Shown here: in pieces, positions 27,801 to 35,280 of the stretch
How positions within the stretch are numbered: the stretch's first letter is position 1
Layout of the letters: every line of letters begins with the position of its first letter
Assembly (NCBI GenBank): GCA_023663525.1
Contig: JAMPHF010000003.1
Location: forward strand, 96,533-160,532
Reading direction: 5' to 3'
Source of the DNA: Bacteroides sp.
GTDB taxonomy: Bacteria; Bacteroidota; Bacteroidia; Bacteroidales; Muribaculaceae
DNA length: 64,000 bases
Program-made: the position numbers and the translations under genes
Notes under the pieces: generated by a model
Database searches by the model: none
Seen by the model: the letters and a program-made list of their open reading frames with translations, nothing else
What the model was told of the DNA's origin: nothing

Positions 27801-28720
27801 AATGCGCAAAGAGTCTGTTGAATCAGATTGGTATGCCTCAAAAACAACAGAGCGATATTTGCGCTTTTTCATTGCTTGCTATGGCCGGTTTAAAGCCTAA
27901 AACATCCTGGGCTAATGCTACTAACGAATGGATACGCATACATGACATCATACGTTTTATTGCAGACAATTATGGGGTAATATATGCCGAAAACTCCCGC
28001 GAGACATTCCGCAAACAAGCCATGCATCCTTTCAGGACGGCAGCACTTATAGAGGATAACGGAATGTCAACCAATAGTCCCAATTATCGTTATCACATTA
28101 CAAATGAATTTCTAAATGTGATTAGAGAGATTGGCAAGGTTTCACCTAATGCTAAAAAGAAAGGAAAAGCCTTGAAGACGTTTGTCTCAAATCACGAATC
28201 TCTATCTCAAATCTATGCATCAAAAAAGACGATGCAGAAGATGCCGGTACGCATCAACCATCAAGATTTTACATTCAGTCCCGGCAAACACAATGAGCTG
28301 CAGAAAGCTATCATCGAAGAGTTTGCGCCTCGCTTCGCACCCAATTCCGAATGTCTCTACGTTGGAGATACCATTCAGAAAGACTTGGTAAAGAATGTCG
28401 CCAAACTCTCGGAACTTGGCTTTGAGATAACGTTGCATGACAAAATGCCGGATGTAGTCCTCTATTGCGAGGACAAGAATTGGATTTATTTCATTGAATC
28501 AATCACATCCGTAGGGCCGATGGATCCAAAGCGCATTGTGGAGATAGACTCAATGACGAAAGGTGTGAAAGCGGGAAAAATCTTCATCTCGGCTTTTCTT
28601 GATTTTGCAACTTTCAAGAAGTTCTCCGACAAATTAGCGTGGGAAACCGAAGTATGGATTGCCGATATGCCTGACCACATGATTCATCTCAATGGCGATA
28701 AATTCTTAGGGCCGAGATAA
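27788..28720 (+). CDS. PstI/BsuBI-family restriction endonuclease
   Basis: A 310-residue type II nuclease. The N-terminal helical region (about 1-120) includes SWANATNEWIRIHDIIRFIA and YAENSRETFRKQAMHPF, characteristic of the BsuBI/PstI family. The C-terminal half contains a PD-(D/E)xK-like core, PDVVLY (221-226) then IESITSVGPMDPKR (236-249), where E237 and nearby residues would bind Mg2+. Cleavage of unmethylated foreign DNA is expected. A CTGCAG occurs inside this gene (28298-28303), which would need protection if that is the target. Frame and length look intact. Confidence 0.92.
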   Translation: MDKLECAKSLLNQIGMPQKQQSDICAFSLLAMAGLKPKTSWANATNEWIRIHDIIRFIADNYGVIYAENSRETFRKQAMHPFRTAALIEDNGMSTNSPNYRYHITNEFLNVIREIGKVSPNAKKKGKALKTFVSNHESLSQIYASKKTMQKMPVRINHQDFTFSPGKHNELQKAIIEEFAPRFAPNSECLYVGDTIQKDLVKNVAKLSELGFEITLHDKMPDVVLYCEDKNWIYFIESITSVGPMDPKRIVEIDSMTKGVKAGKIFISAFLDFATFKKFSDKLAWETEVWIADMPDHMIHLNGDKFLGPR

Positions 28721-28750
28721 AGATTCGCCAAGATTAAACATATAGTTTTT

Positions 28751-28863
28751 TTATTTGGCCTCATCAAGATAGTTAGAAATTGATAAAGAAGTTTTCATAT
28801 TTGGAACACGCCATCATATATACTTGAATATTAGATTGCTTTACATTTGATGAGGTCAAATAA
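28751..28863. repeat. Inverted repeat at the right end of the cassette
   Basis: An 18-nt arm at 28751-28768 (TTATTTGGCCTCATCAAG) is the reverse complement of 28846-28863 with two mismatches. The right arm is also the first 18 nt of dnaK-end copy 2, so the cassette's right end carries an inverted extra piece of the dnaK terminal codons. The loop (77 bp) contains the recurring CATATTTGGAAC. Confidence 0.7.
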
Positions 28864-28937
28864 TCCATCAATTTAGAAATATATAAATCCATATCAACGG
28901 AGTGTGGTCCAAGCGATTACGCTCCGTTTTGTTTGTT
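28846..28937 (+). repeat. dnaK 3'-end direct repeat, copy 2
   Basis: Second copy of the 92-bp dnaK-end sequence. Its first 18 bases still encode the DnaK tail as FDEVK-stop (the resident gene has FEEVK-stop), with no dnaK body in front. The six differences suggest it came from a diverged dnaK rather than from a recent local duplication. Confidence 0.9.
28897..28933 (+). terminator. Second copy of the dnaK terminator, now behind the R-M operon
   Basis: Stem ACGGAGTG / CGCTCCGT followed by TTTTG, identical in arms to the dnaK terminator. It may now end the restriction-modification transcript. Confidence 0.7.
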
Positions 28938-29111
28938 GAATGCAAATCAATCGGTGTCCGGCTTTGAATTTGCTGATAGTCATTGCAATAGGTTGTGCTA
29001 TTATATCGTGTCGTTCAATAACGGAATATTAATCCTCCCAAAATTACCCGAAATTCTTACTTTTGAGAGAAAATATAACCCGACAAGGAGCTGAAAATCC
29101 ATGAAAATTTG

Positions 29112-29120
29112 TACCTTTGT
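29112..29120 (+). promoter_or_regulatory. Promoter -7 box before a 5' hairpin and small ORF
   Basis: TACCTTTGT matches TAnnTTTG perfectly. The expected RNA start (about 29123) coincides with the base of the hairpin at 29125-29154. A second box, TACTTTTGA, lies at 29058-29066. Confidence 0.55.
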
Positions 29121-29124
29121 AATC

Positions 29125-29154
29125 GGCTCATTGTGCCATAAAGTGCAATGAGCC
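29125..29154 (+). other. 5'-end stem-loop
   Basis: Perfect 9-bp inverted repeat GGCTCATTG / CAATGAGCC, extendable inward by G-U pairs. It would form at the very 5' end of the RNA from the box at 29112, where such stems often stabilise a transcript. Confidence 0.55.
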
Positions 29155-29213
29155 ACAAGAAGGCATAAATTGCTGAATCCGAACGATAAAAAACGCCAAA
29201 ATAATTGTAGAGG

Positions 29214-29381
29214 ATGATGCAATCTGAAGCTCCTTGTCTTTTTTCGGAAGATAAGGGCGAGTACTATACTTATGCGAATGGTGCTCTGCCTAATTTTTTC
29301 GATGAAAGACCGGAGCTGTCCGTTCCGAATCTGATCAATCCAGATAACGAGACGGCGCAAGGTTGTATTTTCTCTCGCTAA
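29214..29381 (+). CDS. Possible 55-residue protein, unknown
   Basis: Short frame starting MMQSEAPCLFSEDKGEYYTY and ending AQGCIFSR, preceded by AGAGG a few bases before the double ATG and by a promoter box with a 5' hairpin. No domain is recognised. It is acidic with no signal peptide or membrane segment. It could be a real small protein or the N-terminal stump of a lost gene. The surrounding 28938-29525 holds nothing else convincing. Confidence 0.4.
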   Translation: MMQSEAPCLFSEDKGEYYTYANGALPNFFDERPELSVPNLINPDNETAQGCIFSR

Positions 29382-29525
29382 ACCTTCTACAAAGGTGGAT
29401 TGGCGTTTACCTATCGTTCAGGTGCAGTGGTGAAGTCGCTTGCGCCTTTCTTGTTTTTGTAAATAACCATTTTAACAAAAAAAGTGCCGAGTTTAGTGAC
29501 TTGTAGGCGAATGAGGAGTAAATAA

Positions 29526-29786
29526 ATGGGACACAAAGTCAAATGCCCAAAGTGTGGTCGAACTTTTGTTGAGGAGTACACTAAACAAGCATCGAGATAT
29601 GCTCTTGGAACAGCAGAAGTTTTAGGGAAAGGTGTTGTACATGTCGGAGCAAGGTTAATCGGCAGTGCGATGGGAAATCGTGGAGGGTCTCGTGCCGGAG
29701 CCATGTTGGCCAATGAACTTGTAGGAGATATGGAAACTACAAACTCATCCAAAATTAAATGTCCTTTCTGTGGTAATCGTTGGTAA
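29526..29786 (+). CDS. Small zinc-ribbon protein, first gene of a five-gene unknown operon
   Basis: An 86-residue protein with two Cys pairs at its ends, CPKCGRTF (C7, C10) and CPFCGNRW (C79, C82), which can together hold one zinc. The Gly/Ala-rich middle (about 25-65, with GARLIGSAMGNRGGSRAG) resembles amphipathic, glycine-zipper-like segments and may touch a membrane. AGGAG 10 bp before the ATG is one of the few clear ribosome sites in the window. It opens a tight operon: gaps to the next four genes are 32, 2, 10 and 1 bp. Function unknown. Confidence 0.75.
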   Translation: MGHKVKCPKCGRTFVEEYTKQASRYALGTAEVLGKGVVHVGARLIGSAMGNRGGSRAGAMLANELVGDMETTNSSKIKCPFCGNRW

Positions 29787-29818
29787 CTGTTAGATTGTAT
29801 GAACTAAAAAATATTATT

Positions 29819-30040
29819 ATGCCTCTTTTTCAAATTACAGTAAAACAGATGCGTAGCTCCAATGGAGTTCGCATAGAGCCGGGAATGTATGTTCAAGTTG
29901 CTTCCCAATCAATGAGCAATCCGTTGCTATGCAATGGAGGAGCAGCAGTCCAGGACGCTTTCATGAGAATTTATGGCGTTGATCTCAAACGTTGTGGAGC
30001 CTTAAATCAGGTATATCTTGATGTAGAAAGAATCGGTTAG
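29819..30040 (+). CDS. DUF6140-like small protein
   Basis: A 73-residue protein, MPLFQITVKQMRSSNGVRIE to YLDVERIG. The pattern (basic N-terminal strand, GMYVQVASQSMSNPL, then IYGVDLKRCG) is that of the DUF6140 family found in Bacteroidetes, of unknown function. The ATG at 29819 is preferred over an in-frame ATG at 29780 that overlaps the previous gene, since family members begin at this MPLF. Second gene of the small operon. Confidence 0.75.
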   Translation: MPLFQITVKQMRSSNGVRIEPGMYVQVASQSMSNPLLCNGGAAVQDAFMRIYGVDLKRCGALNQVYLDVERIG

Positions 30041-30042
30041 GT

Positions 30043-30585
30043 ATGGTTGACGAACATCTTATGAGAGAAGCCTATCATTTATCGGAGCTTCTTGACAAGC
30101 AATCCGACAAGCTTCTTCCAAAAGAGATTGCTGATGTTGTTAAACTGCATAGCAAATTGGCAGTAGGGTCGGCTTGGATTCCTATTCCGGGTGCAGATGT
30201 CGCTGCGGGTGCAGCAACAATATGGACAATGTATGGCCGAATCAACAGCAGGATTGGAGTCCAACTAAAGGACAATATCCTGAAATCTGTCGCATCGGGT
30301 GTGGCCACTAATCTTGCAAGTTATGCCGCAATGTCAGGTGTTGCAAGTGCTATGAAACTTATTCCGGGAATCGGAACCGTTGGCGGGGCGTTGGTAATGA
30401 GTGGATCTCTCTACGCAATTACCATCGCTTCCGGTTGGGTATATCTTAAAGCCTTGTGTAAACTGGCTGAGAAAGATGGACCTATGATTGATATGAGTAA
30501 ACTTGGAGATGCTATGAAGGAAATTCTTGCAGATTCAAATGTGAAAAATATCATCAAACAAGCAAAGAAGGAATATAAAAAATAG
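30043..30585 (+). CDS. DUF697-like hydrophobic protein
   Basis: A 180-residue protein with two motifs that recall DUF697 (YcjF-like, GTPase-associated) proteins: AWIPIPGADVAAGAATIW (44-61) and MKLIPGIGTVGGALVMSGSL (104-123), each opening a hydrophobic segment. The N-terminus (helical, charged) and C-terminus (KNIIKQAKKEYKK) are probably cytoplasmic. DUF697 proteins are often paired with dynamin-like or Era-like GTPases, but no GTPase gene is present here. It starts 2 bp after the previous stop. Function unknown. Confidence 0.75.
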   Translation: MVDEHLMREAYHLSELLDKQSDKLLPKEIADVVKLHSKLAVGSAWIPIPGADVAAGAATIWTMYGRINSRIGVQLKDNILKSVASGVATNLASYAAMSGVASAMKLIPGIGTVGGALVMSGSLYAITIASGWVYLKALCKLAEKDGPMIDMSKLGDAMKEILADSNVKNIIKQAKKEYKK

Positions 30586-30595
30586 TGACACTATA

Positions 30596-31108
30596 ATGAT
30601 AACACTAATTATTATCGGTTGCATAATATATGTTATTGTAGCAACTAAAAAGGCAAATACTCCGGACGATAAGGATTCAGCAAAGGTTATGGAGGATATA
30701 TCCAAAATTCCGGATATATATTTCTATGCCCAACCAATGAACGGATTTAATCGGTTTCTGAATATGTCCTATGATGGAAGTCGTGAAATTAGATTTTTTG
30801 GCTATTCCAATGGGCTTGTAACCATAAAAATGAAGAATGGACAGATTTTGCGTTCTCATCTGAAGGATATGTTAGTTAGATTTGATAAACCGAAAAATTA
30901 CCCTGTCACTGTGGCAATAAGCAGCCCCGAGGCAAAAGTTGATTTCTATGAAATGACTAATCTAAAAGAAAAAGAATGGGAAACAATCTATCACATCCTA
31001 AGTCTTGCGAGGACTACATACGGAACTGATATTTTTAAATATTCTTCATTGGATAAGAATCTTGGTAGAGTTAACATGATTTTAAAACTCATTCAGCATC
31101 TGCAATAA
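30596..31108 (+). CDS. Single-pass membrane protein, unknown
   Basis: A 170-residue protein beginning with one membrane helix (ITLIIIGCIIYVIVATK, 2-18), followed by a soluble domain of alternating strands (IYFYAQPMNGFNRFLNMSYD, REIRFFGYSNGLVTIKMKN, YPVTVAISSPEAKVDFYEM) and a C-terminal helical part. No family is recognised. Without a cleavage site the soluble domain could face either side. Fourth gene of the operon, 10 bp after the DUF697-like gene. A+T-rich. Confidence 0.7.
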   Translation: MITLIIIGCIIYVIVATKKANTPDDKDSAKVMEDISKIPDIYFYAQPMNGFNRFLNMSYDGSREIRFFGYSNGLVTIKMKNGQILRSHLKDMLVRFDKPKNYPVTVAISSPEAKVDFYEMTNLKEKEWETIYHILSLARTTYGTDIFKYSSLDKNLGRVNMILKLIQHLQ

Positions 31109-31109
31109 A

Positions 31110-31664
31110 ATGAATAATAATTGTCCATGCTGTAATAGCAGCAATGTCAGCAGAACCTTTGAAGAACTGATAGAACAAACTTCCTCATGTATAGATAAAG
31201 GAGGTATTGGGTACCAGTGCAATAATTGTGAATGCCTGTATACTGTAGATACGGAACAAGAGGATGTTCATATCCGGAAATATCCATTGACATCTGAGGT
31301 TATAGAACAGGAAAAGCGTCAATACATAGGCAAACTACGCTCGAAAGTGTCATATACTTCTTTCCTGATATATGCAGTAATTTCTGTCGGGTTATTCATA
31401 TATTGTTGTGTTACAGATTTGAAGTATCAGGAGTGGTATGAAGGCAATTGGCTAATTAGTGCAGGTTATCGTACTGCTTGGAATTATGGTTGGCTCTTTT
31501 GTGGTTTGATATTCATTGTTACGGTTATAATTGCAATAAACAAATGGTCAAGAATTTCTAAACAAAAAGCTGAAATTGTGCGCTACGAGAATATGTCACT
31601 TGATGAATTTAAGCATTTGCATCCATATTTATTCAGAAGACCATTGATAAAGAAGGAAGGATGA
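31110..31664 (+). CDS. Zinc-ribbon protein with two membrane helices, unknown
   Basis: A 184-residue protein: an N-terminal Cys-rich ribbon (CPCC at 5-8 and CNNCEC at 37-42), a charged linker, two membrane helices (about 82-102 and 126-144) and a short cytoplasmic tail. The arrangement suggests a membrane-anchored zinc-binding head in the cytoplasm. Together with the first gene it gives the operon two zinc-ribbon proteins and three that are probably membrane-linked. It starts 1 bp after the previous stop. No family recognised. Confidence 0.7.
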   Translation: MNNNCPCCNSSNVSRTFEELIEQTSSCIDKGGIGYQCNNCECLYTVDTEQEDVHIRKYPLTSEVIEQEKRQYIGKLRSKVSYTSFLIYAVISVGLFIYCCVTDLKYQEWYEGNWLISAGYRTAWNYGWLFCGLIFIVTVIIAINKWSRISKQKAEIVRYENMSLDEFKHLHPYLFRRPLIKKEG

Positions 31665-31690
31665 TTGCTTCCTAAATGGCAGCTATGCTG

Positions 31691-31846
31691 ATGCTTCAGG
31701 AAACCGTTGCAGTTGTCCGTGTGCTTGAAGAAGGTTGGGGTTGACGCATAGATTTTACCGACTTCCTGCTCCTGTTAAAACTTGGCGGCGAATGGAAGTG
31801 CGTAGACAAGGCCTACAATCAGAACTCCGACGCCATCAAGGGGTAG
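31691..31846 (+). pseudogene. Remnant of a lumazine-binding/NTF2-like protein
   Basis: One frame reads MLQETVAVVRVLEEGWG, a stop codon (TGA), then RIDFTDFLLLLKLGGEWK and CVDKAYNQNSDAIKG before a stop. The FTDFLLLLK...GEWKCVDK pattern is the C-terminal part of putative lumazine-binding (SnoaL/NTF2-like) proteins of Bacteroidetes. The in-frame stop and the missing N-terminal half mark a decayed gene at the edge of the accessory islet. Confidence 0.5.
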
Positions 31847-31939
31847 GATAGGGATGCGTCATGCCGTCAGACGTATAAGCTCTCTGCCGATTCTCGACGC
31901 GGAGCCGTAGATCACTCTCCCGAGGTGAGTATCTTCGGC

Positions 31940-32422
31940 TTATGGTTTGCTCTTGCCCACCGGTGGCTCTGTCAAAGTTATTCTTATGAGCGTTGTCATG
32001 TCAAGGCTTCGGGAAATTGCCTCATCAAAATGCTCCATATATTGAGGGAGAAAATGCTCACAGATAAGCCGTAATGCATCAATCTTTTCGGCGTTATCCT
32101 CGACAAATTCAGCTTTGCCGAGGGCAATAGCCGAATTGAAATATTCGGTGAAATTATTTTTCTCCTCCTCATATCTTGGTGTGCATCGGCTCACGGCCGA
32201 AAGGCTCACCATCGGATTGTGCCTGATGCAATCAATCTTCTCGCCTTCAGAGGCACAATGGAAGTAAAAGGTCTTCTCATCTTTGCGTGCAATATTCAGT
32301 GGGACACCGTAGGGAGTCCCATCCGGACGTGTCATGCTCACTGTCACATACGGGGCCTTGTCGAATACTTCCAATGCCCATTGGGTGTCTTTCTGCCGAT
32401 TGGCTTTTCTCATCGGTCTCAT
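31940..32422 (-). CDS. PPOX-family flavin-binding protein (Nim-like)
   Basis: A 160-residue split-barrel flavoprotein of the pyridoxamine-5'-phosphate-oxidase-like family: MRKANRQKDTQWALEVFDKA, PYVTVSMTRPDGTPYGVPLN, FYFHCASEGEKIDCIRHNP and ESVIAlike middle strands (NNFTEYFNSAIALGKAEFVE) fit the NimA-type subgroup, some members of which reduce 5-nitroimidazoles. Resistance cannot be claimed from sequence. Start at 32422; an in-frame ATG at 32413 is also possible. A perfect -7 box lies about 70 bp upstream. Confidence 0.88.
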   Translation of the reverse strand: MRPMRKANRQKDTQWALEVFDKAPYVTVSMTRPDGTPYGVPLNIARKDEKTFYFHCASEGEKIDCIRHNPMVSLSAVSRCTPRYEEEKNNFTEYFNSAIALGKAEFVEDNAEKIDALRLICEHFLPQYMEHFDEAISRSLDMTTLIRITLTEPPVGKSKP

Positions 32423-32490
32423 TGTATTCCCGTCTTATTCCTTTGGTTCAGATATATGATTATTTTGATGAATCATTGATCCATTTATAA

Positions 32491-32499
32491 TGCAAAGTT
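32491..32499 (-). promoter_or_regulatory. Promoter -7 box for the PPOX gene
   Basis: TAACTTTGC on the minus strand, a perfect match. Confidence 0.65.
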
Positions 32500-32722
32500 A
32501 GTGAAAAGTCTGAAATATCAGCGCGTTAACTAATAATTATCTTTAGGGAAGCGATCGTACACATTTTGCCGTGGTCGGGGGAATTCGGATAGGTCTTTTC
32601 AAACGTCTTTTTGCAGTTTTCTCAAACCTCAATATTGATAAAGCTGATCGGCGACCATGCAAGCGTATACACCGAGCAGTTGAGTATTAAAATATGTAAA
32701 TTAATGTAAAATGCAAAGATTG

Positions 32723-32756
32723 TTTGTATTGTTTCCGTGTTCTATAATTATATTTC
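32723..32756 (+). promoter_or_regulatory. Probable promoter of the MFS gene
   Basis: TTTG at 32723-32726 and TATATTTC at 32749-32756 (one mismatch) with 22 bp between. It puts the RNA start near 32760 and favours the ATG at 32803. The 220 bp between this and the PPOX promoter hold no recognised feature. Confidence 0.45.
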
Positions 32757-32802
32757 TCATCACGGTCAGACGTGTCAATCTAATGTAATCATCAATGAAG
32801 AA

Positions 32803-34002
32803 ATGGTAAATAACAGCAATAATGTAAATGCAGGCATGAGCTATACGTTTTTGGTGATATACCTCGTAGGGCTTAGTGCTTTCGGTTCATTCGTCAACGA
32901 TATGTATGTTCCGGCTCTACCGGAGATGGTAAAATTTTTCGGTTGCTCGGTGTCAATGGTCCAGATGGGGTTGACCACGGGGATGATTGGTCTTGCGGTC
33001 GGTCAGTTCCTGCTCGGACCTATAAGTGATAAATACGGACGCAAGCCGGTGTTGATATGGTCTTTGCTCCTGTTTTGTGTCGCTGCGATTGTCAGTGTGT
33101 TTTCGCCGACGATACATTTCTTCCTTATATGCAGATTGTTTCAAGGTGTCGGAGCCTCCGGCGGATATTTCCTTGCGAGGTCAATACCGTCAGACATATA
33201 CAGTGGCAGACCATTGGCCAAGATTATGGCAACCGTTGGTGCTATCAATGGTTTTGCGCCTGCATGTTCGCCGGTCATCGGCGGTTATGTTGACGATTGG
33301 TTTGACTGGAAGGCCATATTCATTGTCCTCGCTGTCTTTGCCGTGGTGTTGCTCTGCTTTGCCTCATGGCTGAAAGAGACGCATCAGCCTGAAAAATCGT
33401 TGAGCATATGGTCGGAGTTCGGCAATTATAAAAAAATGCTTTGCAACTATCGTTTCATGGTGCATGTCACTCTCAAAGGGGCTGCTCTCGGACTGCTGTT
33501 TGCCTACATTTCGTCAGGGCCGTTCATCGTGCAGACCCATTTCGGATACTCTCAGACCACATTCGGGTTGATTATGGGCGCGAATGCCATTCTGGTTGCG
33601 GGTGGCTCTATAACCGCTCTCAAATTCAGGATATTGAAGAATGCTTCATTGGTCGGAGCTGTTGGTCTGATTGTGGCGGTGGTGGCTGAGGGGATTGTGC
33701 TTTTCGTTTGCGATTCCTTTTGGTTATATGAACTGCTGCTGTTACCGATTCTGTTCTGTCTCGGCATGATCTTCACTGTCAGCAATACTCTCGCTATGAA
33801 TGAGGGGCGACAGTATGCCGGAGTGGCTTCCGCAGTTCTCGGTATAGCGGGCTATGTGTTTGGTGCGATAGTCTCGCCTCTTGTGGGTTTCGGAAACATA
33901 CTCCACTCCACTGCGATAACGTTTGCTGCTATTGCAGTGATAGTCCTTATATTCGCATTGTTGTCATACAAAATTCCGGCTGACCTTGACAGTAATAGCT
34001 GA
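32803..34002 (+). CDS. Bcr/CflA-type MFS drug exporter
   Basis: A 399-residue, 12-helix major facilitator protein of the drug:H+ antiporter-1 group. Seen: the first helix SYTFLVIYLVGLSAFGSF, the motif YVPALPEMVKFF typical of Bcr/CflA exporters, the loop 2-3 motif GPISDKYGRKPVL, and RLFQGVGASGGYFLARSIPSD in helix 4-5. Substrates of the family include bicyclomycin, chloramphenicol and sulfonamides; the natural one is unknown. An earlier in-frame ATG (32737) lies upstream of the predicted RNA start; the ATG at 32836 is an alternative. Ends in a bidirectional terminator against galK. Confidence 0.92.
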   Translation: MVNNSNNVNAGMSYTFLVIYLVGLSAFGSFVNDMYVPALPEMVKFFGCSVSMVQMGLTTGMIGLAVGQFLLGPISDKYGRKPVLIWSLLLFCVAAIVSVFSPTIHFFLICRLFQGVGASGGYFLARSIPSDIYSGRPLAKIMATVGAINGFAPACSPVIGGYVDDWFDWKAIFIVLAVFAVVLLCFASWLKETHQPEKSLSIWSEFGNYKKMLCNYRFMVHVTLKGAALGLLFAYISSGPFIVQTHFGYSQTTFGLIMGANAILVAGGSITALKFRILKNASLVGAVGLIVAVVAEGIVLFVCDSFWLYELLLLPILFCLGMIFTVSNTLAMNEGRQYAGVASAVLGIAGYVFGAIVSPLVGFGNILHSTAITFAAIAVIVLIFALLSYKIPADLDSNS

Positions 34003-34017
34003 GGAGTATCGGATGAA

Positions 34018-34070
34018 ACGCCAATCACGGACAACACCATGAAGAGGATAGGCTGTCCGTGATTGGTGTT
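34018..34070. terminator. Bidirectional terminator, MFS / galK
   Basis: 16-bp inverted repeat (ACGCCAATCACGGACA against TGTCCGTGATTGGTGT, one mismatch) between convergent genes. Confidence 0.8.
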
Positions 34071-34108
34071 TTCAGCCATTAGTCATTTGACTTGAGACGG
34101 TGAGAGTG

Positions 34109-35248
34109 TTATTCAACACGGCGTGCGCCGTCGGAGATGATCACATCATAGATTTTGGGCTTGTGACCGTAGCGTTCGTTGAATTTTTCGGTTACTGTGG
34201 CGATGAACGAGTCGTGGACAGCATCCGGCACGAGGTTGATTGTGCATCCGCCAAATCCTCCACCCATGATACGCGATCCGGTGACTCCACATTCCTTGGC
34301 TACTTCATTGAGATAGTCAAGTTCCTCACATGAAACCTCGTAGTCTTTCGACAGACCTTCGTGTGTCTCATACATGAGGCGACCCACGGTGTCGATGTCG
34401 CCACGGTTCAGTGCATCGCATACGCCGAGCACACGCTCTTTCTCTCCGATCACGAATTTCGCACGCATGTAGTCCTCAGCATTGATGTCGCTCTTGATGG
34501 CGTTGAGCATTTCCATGTCTGCGTCGCGGAGAGTCTCGATGCCGAGACGTTTTGCGACACGTTCGCATGACTCGCGACGCTTGTTGTAGGGTGAGTCAAC
34601 GAGTTCATGTTTCACTACGGAGTCAACGAGCACGAGCTTGTAGCCGTCAATCTTGAACGGGAAGTATTCGTATTCGAGTGAACGGCAGTCGAGACGGATG
34701 AGGCAATCCTTCTTTCCGAACACGGAGGCGAACTGGTCCATGATTCCGCAGTTGACACCGCAGTAGTTGTGTTCGGTTGACTGACCGATTTTTGCAAGCT
34801 CAAATTTGTCGATTGAGTTGCCGTTGAAAAGGTCGTTGAGCGCAAACGCGAAGCATGATTCAAGGGCGGCAGACGATGAGAGTCCTGCTCCAAGCGGCAC
34901 GTTTCCGGCAAATACGGCATCGAAGCCTTTCACGATGCCACCACGCTTGATGATTTCACGGCATACACCGAATATGTAGCGTGCCCATTGCTCCTTGGGA
35001 GCGTCGTCTTCGTTGAGCCCGAAGCTCGCGCTCGCGTCCATGTCAATGGAGTATACGTTTACCTTGTCAGTGTCGTTAGGCCGGATTTCAGCCATTATGA
35101 CCTTGTCGATTGCTCCGGGGAAGACGAAACCACCGTTGTAGTCGGTATGCTCGCCAATGAGGTTGATGCGACCGGCTGAGCTATACACAGTGCCTTTGCC
35201 GCCGAAGTGTGCTTCGAAGGCATCTTCGATTTTTTTCTTTAGTTCCAT
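34109..35248 (-). CDS. galK: Galactokinase
   Basis: GHMP kinase that phosphorylates alpha-D-galactose at C1 with ATP. It has 379 residues, the family length. Seen: the galactokinase signature GRINLIGEHTDYNGG (26-40), the ATP-binding PLGAGLSSSAALE and the late GGGFGGCTINLV. It is the last gene of a three-gene galactose operon after galM and a nucleotidyltransferase. No galT or galE lies in the window, so the route from Gal-1-P onward is not evident here. Confidence 0.97.
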   Translation of the reverse strand: MELKKKIEDAFEAHFGGKGTVYSSAGRINLIGEHTDYNGGFVFPGAIDKVIMAEIRPNDTDKVNVYSIDMDASASFGLNEDDAPKEQWARYIFGVCREIIKRGGIVKGFDAVFAGNVPLGAGLSSSAALESCFAFALNDLFNGNSIDKFELAKIGQSTEHNYCGVNCGIMDQFASVFGKKDCLIRLDCRSLEYEYFPFKIDGYKLVLVDSVVKHELVDSPYNKRRESCERVAKRLGIETLRDADMEMLNAIKSDINAEDYMRAKFVIGEKERVLGVCDALNRGDIDTVGRLMYETHEGLSKDYEVSCEELDYLNEVAKECGVTGSRIMGGGFGGCTINLVPDAVHDSFIATVTEKFNERYGHKPKIYDVIISDGARRVE

Positions 35249-35280
35249 GGTTTTGTGAGGTATGAATGTAGGGTGTTTGA

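Noticed and set aside
29001..29360. 119-residue minus-strand frame
   Set aside because: It covers promoter boxes and a hairpin on the other strand and has low-complexity, implausible composition.
29411..29752. 113-residue minus-strand frame
   Set aside because: Antisense to the zinc-ribbon gene that has a good ribosome site and paired CxxC motifs.
32640..32702. Frame reading KLIGDHASVYTEQL before a stop, possible gene remnant upstream of the MFS gene
   Set aside because: Too short, with no family match and no start; left as unassigned intergenic sequence.
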